Positions 14,773-22,486 of a stretch of 28,372 bases of DNA are shown here, in pieces; positions within the stretch are counted from its first letter, which is position 1, and every line of letters begins with the position of its first letter. The DNA comes from an uncultured Arcobacter sp. (GTDB lineage Bacteria > Campylobacterota > Campylobacteria > Campylobacterales > Arcobacteraceae): contig CAJXII010000004.1 in assembly GCA_913054415.1 (NCBI GenBank), positions 1 to 28,372 of the forward strand, in the 5' to 3' direction. Position numbers and translations under genes: made by a program. The notes under the pieces are model-generated. The model was not told where the DNA came from and made no database searches. It was given only the letters and a program-made list of their open reading frames with translations.

Positions 14773-15843
14773 TTACTCCAATATATACAATGCCAACTCA
14801 TCGGCTAATAAAAAATTGTCACAATATACTCTATTATCTTTTAAACTTAGTTTATGCTCATCTACTAAGAGTTGCACTTTTTGTTGCTCATTTTGATTTA
14901 ATATATCTATATCAAATCCAACAATAGACCTAAGTGCTAATAACACTTTTTCCATCTTAATATCATAGGAAGTTAAATTTTCAATTTCGCTATATTGTGT
15001 AGGGTTGGATATATATTTTACTATATCTTTTTGGGTATATAATCTTTGATTATTCAAACATCCAACAGCACCAGATCCAACACCCAAATACTCATCATAT
15101 TGCCAATACCCAAGATTATGTTTTGATATTGCATCTTTAGATTTTGCAAAATTTGATATCTCATATTGAGTAAATCCAAAACTATTTAGTTTATCAAAAA
15201 TCATTTGAGTTAATATCTGATTTTCAACTTTTGTATTGCTTGTATTAAAAAATTTAGTGCCTTCTTCTATTGTTAAACTATAAGCACTAATATGATCAAT
15301 AGGCAAACTTTGAACGATATCTAAATCATCTAAAAGTAACTCTTTTGTATCTATTGCTGTATCATAAATAATATCACAATTAATATGCTCAAATCCCACT
15401 TCTTTGGCATATTGTATCGCATCAATAGCATCCAATTTAGTATGATTTCGCCCTAAAAATTGTAATTTATCTTGATTAAAACTTTGCACTCCAAAACTTA
15501 TCCTATTTACCCCTAGATTATATATATCTTTTATCCATTTTTTTGTAGCTGAGTTTGGATTGGCTTCTATTGATATTTGACAATCTTGCTTCATATATCT
15601 AGCAATAATCTCAAATATAGTGCGATACTCATCTGCTTTTATAGTGCTAGGAGTTCCACCACCTATAAATACTGTTTTTATTTTATAGTTTGGTTTTAGA
15701 GTAAAAAGTAGTTGCTCTTTTAGAGCCTTCATATACCTATCTTTGTAAGAGTGTAAAGATGTATAAGAGTTAAAAGCACAATAAAAACATTTGCTATCAC
15801 AAAATGGTATATGTATATATAAAAGTATCTCTTTTGTTTTGAT
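14773..15843 (-). CDS. hemW: HemW-like radical SAM haem chaperone with non-standard start
   Basis: HemW-family radical SAM proteins resemble HemN but act as haem chaperones. Read upstream of the first ATG (15732), the frame continues through LLYIHIPFCDSKCFYCAFNS, carrying the essential CxxxCxxC cluster (Cys15, 19, 22 from my start), then FIGGGTPS, the SAM-binding glycines. Starting at the ATG would delete the cluster. No ATG, GTG or TTG lies between the preceding in-frame stop and the motif. AGGAG (15849-15853) is 5 nt before ATC AAA at 15843, so ATC is my best guess; ATT at 15846 and ATA at 15828 are alternatives. HemW rather than true HemN is likely because the protein is short (about 356 aa). 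Confidence 0.8.
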   Translation of the reverse strand: MKTKEILLYIHIPFCDSKCFYCAFNSYTSLHSYKDRYMKALKEQLLFTLKPNYKIKTVFIGGGTPSTIKADEYRTIFEIIARYMKQDCQISIEANPNSATKKWIKDIYNLGVNRISFGVQSFNQDKLQFLGRNHTKLDAIDAIQYAKEVGFEHINCDIIYDTAIDTKELLLDDLDIVQSLPIDHISAYSLTIEEGTKFFNTSNTKVENQILTQMIFDKLNSFGFTQYEISNFAKSKDAISKHNLGYWQYDEYLGVGSGAVGCLNNQRLYTQKDIVKYISNPTQYSEIENLTSYDIKMEKVLLALRSIVGFDIDILNQNEQQKVQLLVDEHKLSLKDNRVYCDNFLLADELALYILE

Positions 15844-15851
15844 AATCGCTC

Positions 15852-18065
15852 CTATAGTTTGATAAGTTTAGCACCATATCCACCGTTGGCACTTATAGCA
15901 TCTTCAAAACTTTTGATACTTGGATGTTGTTCTAAAAACTGTTTAACAGCGTATGAGAGTTTTCCTGTGCCAATACCATGATATACTAGCACCTCATCAA
16001 ATCCCGATATAAGAGAATCAGATATGAACTTATCAAGATTTGCTATTGCCTCTTCTGCTCTTTGTCCATGTAGGTCTAATGTGATATGTCCTGTTTGTGG
16101 TTTTTGGATATTAACTTTAATATTATGGTATTTTTTTTGTTTTATTTTTGGCAAATTTCCACTTCTTGATAGTTGATTAAGTGGAACTTGTAGTTTCATC
16201 CCCTCATCACTTTGGATATAAGCTTTAGATCCTTTTATCGATAAAATCACACCTTTTGTATTTCTATATTTAACCCTATCATTTACTTTGAGATCAAGTG
16301 GCTCTTTTTGTTTTTGAACTTTTATTTTTTTAAGTTTTTCATTTGCATTATTTAGCAATTTATGTGCCTCTTGTGATCGTGTAGTTTTGATAGCTTTCTT
16401 TGCTTCATCTATAGCGAACTGATACTCTTTTTGAAGTTTATCTTTTTGTTCTTGTAAAATATCATCTGCTTTTTGTTTTTGATCTTTTAGTTGTTCATTT
16501 AGTCTTTTGTGTTTTTCTATTTGATTATCTAAAGATTCTATTTTTGTTCTATATTCTCTTTCTAATAAACTACTTCTTTGTATCAATTCATTTAGCTTAT
16601 CTTGGTCATCTCCATAAACCTCTTTTGCTTTATTTACTACATCCAAAGGTATTCCGTATCTACTTGCGGTCTCAAAAGCATAACTTCTACCTATTGTTCC
16701 TTGTAAAAATTGATATGTTGGTATTCTGTTTTTTTCATCATACAATGCAGCTATAAGTTCTACTTGAGTATTTTTTGCCATAAGTGCCGCTAATCTTTTA
16801 TGGTGTGTTGTGATGATAATTTTTATATTTTTAGATATAAGATTTTCAATAATCACCTTAAATAAAGATGCCGCCTCATCACTATCTGTTCCTAACTCAA
16901 TCTCATCCACACCTACTAAAATATTTGATTTTAAAAATAGCTCACTAAATTCTACCATCCTACCTGCAAATGTAGATATATCATTTTTGACACTTTGTGG
17001 ATCATCCAATACCGCTGTGATTTGTTTATAGCTTCCTATGGTTGTTTGTTGAGCATCACAATGATAAGGGATCAGATATTTTGACATAAATGTAGCACTT
17101 AAAATAGATTTTAAAAGCATAGTTTTTCCACCAGCATTAACCCCTGTGATCATTATCACATCTTTTGTAAAATCTATATTTATTGGCTTTGGATTTTCCA
17201 ATGCTGGATGTTTAAATCCAACTATTTGCTCTTTTTTAGGATTTTTTTGTGGTAATATAAAATTTTTATCATCATATTTAGCAAACTCTATTCTAGCTAG
17301 ATAATGATCAACTCTATCAAACTCTTTGTTGATAAACTCCAAAAATTTAATATGTTTTCCCAAAAGTGATGAGTATTTTTTTGCAAGTTTATATATTATT
17401 TGCTCTTTTAAATTTATCATATCCTCTTGTTGTTGTTTTAAGGTTGATATATTATGTGGCAAAATAAAGAAAAATCCTGCACTACTTCTATCTAAAACTT
17501 TTGCTTTAATGATATGATTAAACCCTGCTCTTACAAGTAGTGTTTGCTCCCCATGAACTAAATGTATCTGATGATCTACCAAATATGGCTGGATATTTTT
17601 ACCATTGATAGTGCTATATAAACTTTGTTTGATTTTTTGCTTGATATTATAAAGGTTTTCAATAACTCTATCATAATCCTCATCATAACCTTGTTTTAAC
17701 AAGCCCTTTTTATCAAAAATCTCGACTAAAGTACTTAACTCATCAGGTATGATTATCTTATCATTCCAAATAGCTAATTTACCCTCAAAATTAAATCTTT
17801 TTAAATATAAAAAATAATCTATTATCTTTATAAATTCATATATCTCATAAAGTTTGATATCGCCTTGTTTTTTGAGATAATTCAATGCTGTATCTAAATT
17901 TGCCACTTTTGAAGCAGATTTTAGTTCATAGTTTGATAACTGTTGTATAAGATGATAGTGTATATTGATATCACCTTCTAAAATAATAGATTTCTCTCTA
18001 GCAAATAACAAACTCAAACTATTGATATAATCTTCTAAATCGAGCTTTTTAATAATATCTTGCAA
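15852..18065 (-). CDS. mutS2: MutS2 family ATPase/endonuclease
   Basis: MutS2 binds branched DNA and suppresses recombination, and related proteins rescue collided ribosomes. The core, clamp and lever helices precede an ABC-type ATPase with Walker A GVNAGGKT (308-315) and Walker B ILVGVDEIELGTD. A long Lys/Glu/Gln coiled coil (about 500-590), a KOW-like segment with RVKYRNTKGVI, and a C-terminal Smr nuclease domain (about 657-737; LDLHGQRAEEAI and HGIGTGKL) follow. The mismatch-recognition domain of MutS1 is absent. At 737 aa it is slightly shorter than the Bacillus protein (785). The start is TTG, 6 nt after AGGA. It heads the minus-strand operon with hemW, whose frame begins 8 nt after the mutS2 stop. 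Confidence 0.94.
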   Translation of the reverse strand: MQDIIKKLDLEDYINSLSLLFAREKSIILEGDINIHYHLIQQLSNYELKSASKVANLDTALNYLKKQGDIKLYEIYEFIKIIDYFLYLKRFNFEGKLAIWNDKIIIPDELSTLVEIFDKKGLLKQGYDEDYDRVIENLYNIKQKIKQSLYSTINGKNIQPYLVDHQIHLVHGEQTLLVRAGFNHIIKAKVLDRSSAGFFFILPHNISTLKQQQEDMINLKEQIIYKLAKKYSSLLGKHIKFLEFINKEFDRVDHYLARIEFAKYDDKNFILPQKNPKKEQIVGFKHPALENPKPINIDFTKDVIMITGVNAGGKTMLLKSILSATFMSKYLIPYHCDAQQTTIGSYKQITAVLDDPQSVKNDISTFAGRMVEFSELFLKSNILVGVDEIELGTDSDEAASLFKVIIENLISKNIKIIITTHHKRLAALMAKNTQVELIAALYDEKNRIPTYQFLQGTIGRSYAFETASRYGIPLDVVNKAKEVYGDDQDKLNELIQRSSLLEREYRTKIESLDNQIEKHKRLNEQLKDQKQKADDILQEQKDKLQKEYQFAIDEAKKAIKTTRSQEAHKLLNNANEKLKKIKVQKQKEPLDLKVNDRVKYRNTKGVILSIKGSKAYIQSDEGMKLQVPLNQLSRSGNLPKIKQKKYHNIKVNIQKPQTGHITLDLHGQRAEEAIANLDKFISDSLISGFDEVLVYHGIGTGKLSYAVKQFLEQHPSIKSFEDAISANGGYGAKLIKL

Positions 18066-18090
18066 TTATATTCCTTTTTGTTGATTGGAA

Positions 18091-18096
18091 ATTATA
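18091..18096 (-). promoter_or_regulatory. -10 box of the mutS2 operon promoter
   Basis: TATAAT on the minus strand lies 25 bp upstream of the mutS2 TTG, in the 116-bp divergent gap with the ABC-F gene. No convincing -35 box is seen. On the plus strand, TATTAT at 18142-18147 could serve the ABC-F gene, but this is weaker. Confidence 0.45.
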
Positions 18097-18181
18097 TCTA
18101 AAAAAGAATCTTAAAAGCTTTAATCATAATAATTTTTTAACTATTATTACTGCATCCTTACATTTTAAAATAGGAAAATAT

Positions 18182-20152
18182 ATGGCACTAATAGATTTAC
18201 AAAAAATCAACAAACAATACGATATTAAAGTTATACTAAAAGATGTAAATTTTACACTAGAACAAGATCAAAGGATAGCTATTATTGGTCAAAATGGTCA
18301 AGGCAAATCTACTTTGATGAAGATTATCACAAGAGCAGTAGAACCAGATAGTGGAGAGATAGCTATAGATAAAAAAGTAAAAATAGAGATGTTGGATCAA
18401 CAACCTGTATTTCAAAGTGGATTAATAGTAAAAGATGCTATTGAGGAGCAATTAGTAGAACTAAAACAAGCAAAAAGAAGATATGATCAAATATCAAAAC
18501 TTTTGGCAACCGATTATGAAAATAAAGAGCTTTTGGATGAGGCTTCAACACTTGGAGCTTTTTTAGATCATCATAATGCTTGGGATTTAGAAAATAAAGT
18601 GCAAAGAGTTTTACAGGAGTTCAATCTAAAAGAGTTCGAGTATAAAGATGTTTCACTTTTAAGTGGTGGGGAACAACGAAGAGTAGGACTAGCAGGACTT
18701 ATTCTTAAAAAACCTGATGTTTTACTTTTAGATGAGCCTACAAACCATCTGGATGTTTATATGGTAGAGTTTTTAGAACAACTACTCTCAAATGAAAATT
18801 TTACACTTATTTTTATATCTCACGATAGATACTTTATAGATCATATTGCTACACACATTATAGAGATAGACAACGGTAAACTAAGAAAATTCAAAGGTGG
18901 ATATAGCTCATACCTAGAACAAAAACAAAAACTTTTAGAGGATATGCAAAAAGAGCATGAAAATCTAGTAAGAGAACTAAAAGCAGAAGCACATTGGATG
19001 CAACACGGAGTAACAGCAAGAAGAAAACGAAATGAGCTAAGAAAAGAGAACTATTTTGCACTTAAAGAGAAAGTAAAATCAAATCCAGCAAGGATAAGAA
19101 AAATGAGTTTAGAGCTTCAAAGGGAAGCAAAATCATTTAACAATGGTGAAACACTCAATAAAAAAAAGATGTTGTTTGAACTAGATAATATTTATAAAAA
19201 ACTTGGTAATAAAGAGTTAATAAAAGATTTTACTACAAGAATAGTACAAAAAGATACTATTGCTATTGTGGGTCCAAATGGTAGTGGTAAATCTACATTA
19301 CTAAAGATTTTTCTTGAAAGATTGCCTATTGATAGTGGTAGTTTCAAAAAAGGGAATTTTAAAATAGGATATTTTGATCAACATAGAGAGATGTTAAGTG
19401 ATGATAAAACAATTATAGAAATTTTTTGTCCAAATGGTGGAGATAGAGTTGTTTTAGATGATGGAAGAAATATGCATGTTTTTGGGTATTTGAAAAATTT
19501 TCTATTTCCAAGAGAATATCTTGATAAAAAAGTTGGTGCTTTAAGTGGTGGGGAGAAAAATCGTATTGCACTTGCATTGCTTTTTACTAAAAAAGTTGAT
19601 TGTTTGATTATGGATGAACCAACCAATGATCTTGATATACCAACTATCAATATCCTTGAAGAGTATTTAAGAAACTTCCAAGGAGCTTTGATTTTCGTCT
19701 CTCATGATAGATATTTTGTAGATAAAATTGCTAAAAAACTATTTATCTTCAAAGGTGATGGAACAATCCAAGAAAGCTTTATACCTTATAGTGAATATCT
19801 ATCTTGTGAAAAAGACGAAAAAGATCTTAAATTATTGGAGAATATAATAAAACAAGATAAACTCAAACAACAACAAACCATAAAAGAAACACCAAAACAA
19901 ACTACAACTAAAAAAATAACCAAATTATCTTATAAAGATCAAAGAGTTTACGATATGTTGCCAAATGAGATAGAGGAATTAGAAACACAAATTGCTGAAC
20001 TTGAAAACTGTATAATGGATCCACAATGTTACAATCAAAAAGGGATAGTTACTTTAAGTCAAGAACTAGAGGATCTAAATAAAATATATGAACAAAAAGT
20101 TGACAAATTTTTAGAATTAGAAGAGTTGGTTGAAAGTTTTAAACAACAATAA
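18182..20152 (+). CDS. ABC-F family ATPase, Uup-like
   Basis: This is a soluble twin-ABC protein of the ABC-F class, which acts on ribosomes or, for Uup, on replication intermediates; it has no membrane segments. Domain 1 has Walker A GQNGQGKST (36-44), signature LSGGEQRRV and Walker B LLLDEPTNHLD. A charged P-site tether linker lies at about 245-320. Domain 2 has GPNGSGKST, LSGGEKNRI and LIMDEPTNDLD. A C-terminal coiled coil (about 575-656) is the Uup hallmark and supports that assignment over EttA. AGGA precedes the ATG by 6 nt. It leads a plus-strand cluster with yqeY, the broken GGDEF gene and an outer-membrane protein. Confidence 0.9.
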   Translation: MALIDLQKINKQYDIKVILKDVNFTLEQDQRIAIIGQNGQGKSTLMKIITRAVEPDSGEIAIDKKVKIEMLDQQPVFQSGLIVKDAIEEQLVELKQAKRRYDQISKLLATDYENKELLDEASTLGAFLDHHNAWDLENKVQRVLQEFNLKEFEYKDVSLLSGGEQRRVGLAGLILKKPDVLLLDEPTNHLDVYMVEFLEQLLSNENFTLIFISHDRYFIDHIATHIIEIDNGKLRKFKGGYSSYLEQKQKLLEDMQKEHENLVRELKAEAHWMQHGVTARRKRNELRKENYFALKEKVKSNPARIRKMSLELQREAKSFNNGETLNKKKMLFELDNIYKKLGNKELIKDFTTRIVQKDTIAIVGPNGSGKSTLLKIFLERLPIDSGSFKKGNFKIGYFDQHREMLSDDKTIIEIFCPNGGDRVVLDDGRNMHVFGYLKNFLFPREYLDKKVGALSGGEKNRIALALLFTKKVDCLIMDEPTNDLDIPTINILEEYLRNFQGALIFVSHDRYFVDKIAKKLFIFKGDGTIQESFIPYSEYLSCEKDEKDLKLLENIIKQDKLKQQQTIKETPKQTTTKKITKLSYKDQRVYDMLPNEIEELETQIAELENCIMDPQCYNQKGIVTLSQELEDLNKIYEQKVDKFLELEELVESFKQQ

Positions 20153-20194
20153 GATAGAATATAGAGTCAAAAAATAATAATAAAAGGGGTAAAT

Positions 20195-20638
20195 ATGAGT
20201 TTAAAAGAACAACTTAAAAATGATCTAAAAGAGGCTATGAGAGCCAAAGATATAGTAAAAAGAGATACTATTAGATCTATAAATACTATGATTAAACAGA
20301 TTGAAGTAGATGAAAGAAAAGATCTTGATGATAATGATATTGTCAAACTTATCCAAAAAGGCATCAAACAAAGGAAAGATGCAATAGAACAATACAAATC
20401 AGCTTCAAGAGATGATCTAGTTGCTACCGAACAAAGTCAGATTGATATTTTTAAATTATATTTACCAAAACAACTAGATGAGACTGAATTAGAAGCTATC
20501 ATCAAAGATGTTATTGCACAAACAAATGCTACTAGCTTAAAAGATATGGGTAAAATAATGAATCCAGCAAAAGAGAAAATTGGTGGTGGTGCTACAGGTA
20601 AGCAAATAAATGAGATGGTTAAAAAATTATTAAGATAA
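20195..20638 (+). CDS. GatB/YqeY domain-containing protein
   Basis: This is a 147-aa protein of the YqeY family, related to the C-terminal tail domain of GatB. The signature is clear: a helical N-terminal half (MRAKDIVKRDTIRSI, then IKQRKDAIEQY), then YLPKQLDETEL and the C-terminal GGGATGKQINEMVKKLL. The family is linked to tRNA-dependent amidation by homology, but no activity is established for the stand-alone form. AAGGGG precedes the ATG with a short AT spacer. The next gene begins 3 nt after the stop, so the two are cotranscribed. Confidence 0.9.
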   Translation: MSLKEQLKNDLKEAMRAKDIVKRDTIRSINTMIKQIEVDERKDLDDNDIVKLIQKGIKQRKDAIEQYKSASRDDLVATEQSQIDIFKLYLPKQLDETELEAIIKDVIAQTNATSLKDMGKIMNPAKEKIGGGATGKQINEMVKKLLR

Positions 20639-20641
20639 ATT

Positions 20642-21924
20642 ATGAGCAAAATTAAAGAGATAACAAAACAAACATTAACTAACTTATCAAAACACGATAT
20701 AGATGCAACCCCTAGTGCTTATACAAAAGAGTTTTGCGCCATAGCTAATAAAATAAATTTTTCTGTTAATGATTGTGAATATTTTAAAAATGCTTTACTA
20801 AAACTTAGTAGTAAGGAGATCTCTAATTTCAAACAAAAAAACAATAAAAAAATAACTACGATACCCGATTTAATAGATGTTTTATTACAAAGAGTTGAAT
20901 CAAAAAATATAGATAAGATGTCAGAACTTATACAAAATTCTATGAAGCCATCTATATCTTTGTCTATTAGTGATGATCTAAAAGCATTCTCTATTAAAAT
21001 AGGGGATACACCATCTTTGATTTTTGAAGAATCTATCCAAGAGGAGATGGAAAAATTTATAGAGCAAAGATTTGAAGTTGATAAAAAAGTAGTTGCTCAA
21101 AAAACAGCTGATATTGCAAAACTAATAACTCTTATGAGCCAATATCTAGGTGATGCTATCCAAAGCAATAAAAATGGATCATCAAATGTATCAGATATTA
21201 AAAACGAAATCAAATCAGTAAATATATCTGAAACAACAACTGATACTTTAAATAACCTTCAAACAAAACTTGTAGCAGCTGCTCAAACTATCGAAGATGA
21301 GATAAAAACGGTAAATAATAAACTAGAATCTGGTCAAAGTGAAGTTGGTTCACTACACGAAAAAATCAAACAATTAGAACAAGAGCTACTAAAAACTAAA
21401 CAAGAAAGTGCTACTGATCCATTGACAGGGCTTTTAACAAGAAGAGCTTATGATCAAGAAGAGCTTATGATCAAGAAGTAGAAAAATTTGAGGAGAATTT
21501 TACAAGATTGGGGCATGATTATGCTTTGATCTTTTTTGATATAGATCATTTCAAAAAAGTAAATGATACTTATGGGCATGATTGTGGTGATTCTGTATTA
21601 AGAACTTTTGCACAAATCTTACTTAAACTTACTAGAAAAACAGATATTATTGGAAGATATGGTGGAGAAGAGTTTGTGGCATTGCTACAATACAATTCAA
21701 AAGATCAACTCATCCAATATATCAAACGAGTAAAAGAGATAGTAACTTCTCATAAATTCAAATATAAAGATTTAAAACTTGATATAACTTTTAGTGCAGG
21801 ATGTGATATTAGATCTAATCATGATAACTATAGTAATACCATACATAAAGCAGATGAACTACTTTATGAAGCTAAAAACAATGGTAGAAATCAAATCATT
21901 ATCGCACCTAGTTATAAAATATAA
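20642..21924 (+). pseudogene. Diguanylate cyclase (GGDEF) gene frameshifted by a 17-bp tandem duplication
   Basis: The intact product would make c-di-GMP. The N-terminal 270 residues are helical, without membrane segments, ending in a coiled coil (about 200-258) that leads into DPLTGLLTRRAYDQE, the start of a GGDEF domain. There the exact repeat of 17 bases at 21441-21474 shifts the frame, giving a stop at 21479-21481 (279 aa). The rest of the domain, with FFDIDHFKKVNDTYGHD, I-site RKTD and GGEEF, continues in another frame to 21924. Deleting one copy restores 421 codons reading RRAYDQEVEKFEENF and on. A TTG at 21508 could restart the 3' part, but its ribosome site is too far (12 nt). As it stands, no active cyclase is encoded. 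Confidence 0.92.
21441..21474 (+). repeat. Exact 17-bp tandem duplication
   Basis: GAAGAGCTTATGATCAA occurs at 21441-21457 and again, immediately adjacent, at 21458-21474; the next four bases (GAAG) start a third, incomplete unit. Because 17 is not a multiple of three, it frameshifts the GGDEF gene. Such direct duplications arise and collapse by replication slippage, so the mutation may be reversible. Confidence 0.97.
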
Positions 21925-21937
21925 ATAAGGATTGATT

Positions 21938-22402
21938 ATCAAATCTTTATTTGTATTGATAATTTTATTCCTTAATATAGCAGATGCAAAAAAAATTAAT
22001 ACTTTTTTAACTCTTGGATATAGTCAAGATTATATCCAAGAATATGCTTATGGTTATAATATAAGCTATGGTATAGATCAAACTACATCCAAATCATTTT
22101 ATTGGAGTATTTTGTTTAATTTGGCATATACAAAAAATCAAAATGATACTATCTCAAACTACAACCAAAATTTACAACTAGGCTACAATCTAAACAAATA
22201 TACTGTGTATATAATAGGAAGTGCTTTAACACAAACTACACATGAAATAGATGGTCTTGGATTTGGTTATGGTGAGGGGTTAAGATATAATATCAATCAT
22301 CAATATTCACTTGATATATACCATAAATCATATAATATGGTTACAAAATATAATCATTACAGATATAGAATAAATACAATAAGTTTAAAATATAATTTTT
22401 AA
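21938..22402 (+). CDS. Small outer-membrane beta-barrel protein
   Basis: I do not recognise a named family. A signal peptide (KSLFVLIILFLNIADA, then KK) is followed by about 135 residues of alternating Tyr/Ser/Asn/Thr-rich strands, such as NISYGIDQTT, FYWSILFNLAYT and RYRINTISLKYNF, ending in a C-terminal Phe. This is the pattern of a roughly eight-stranded porin-like barrel exported to the outer membrane. The start is uncertain: a TTG at 21932 directly abuts the AAGGA ribosome site (21927-21931), too close to work well. ATC AAA at 21938 has a 6-nt spacing and gives the classic MKSLF signal-peptide start; ATT at 21935 is also possible. It lies 7-14 nt after the broken GGDEF gene. Confidence 0.7.
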   Translation: MKSLFVLIILFLNIADAKKINTFLTLGYSQDYIQEYAYGYNISYGIDQTTSKSFYWSILFNLAYTKNQNDTISNYNQNLQLGYNLNKYTVYIIGSALTQTTHEIDGLGFGYGEGLRYNINHQYSLDIYHKSYNMVTKYNHYRYRINTISLKYNF

Positions 22403-22420
22403 TAGTTTTTTCTAAATTGC

Positions 22421-22456
22421 AGTATGTATCCCAATCGAAGATGATGGGGACGAGAG
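22421..22456. repeat. REP-like GC-richer hairpin element
   Basis: Arms TCCCAATC (22429-22436) and GATGGGGA (22443-22450) pair with one A-G mismatch around the loop GAAGAT, followed by CGAGAGG. The stretch is noticeably GC-richer than its surroundings. It resembles the widespread short interspersed hairpins of the form 'CATTCCCACGC...GCGTGGGAACGAG' seen in many Proteobacteria. It lies in the convergent gap between the barrel gene and acrB and could also serve as a weak transcript-end hairpin. Confidence 0.45.
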
Positions 22457-22486
22457 GAACAGCTAAGTTATCCTTATAAATAAAAT

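Noticed and set aside
21441..21510. Programmed ribosomal frameshift joining the two GGDEF parts.
   Set aside because: There is no slippery heptamer or downstream structure, and the exact 17-bp duplication fully explains the frame change.
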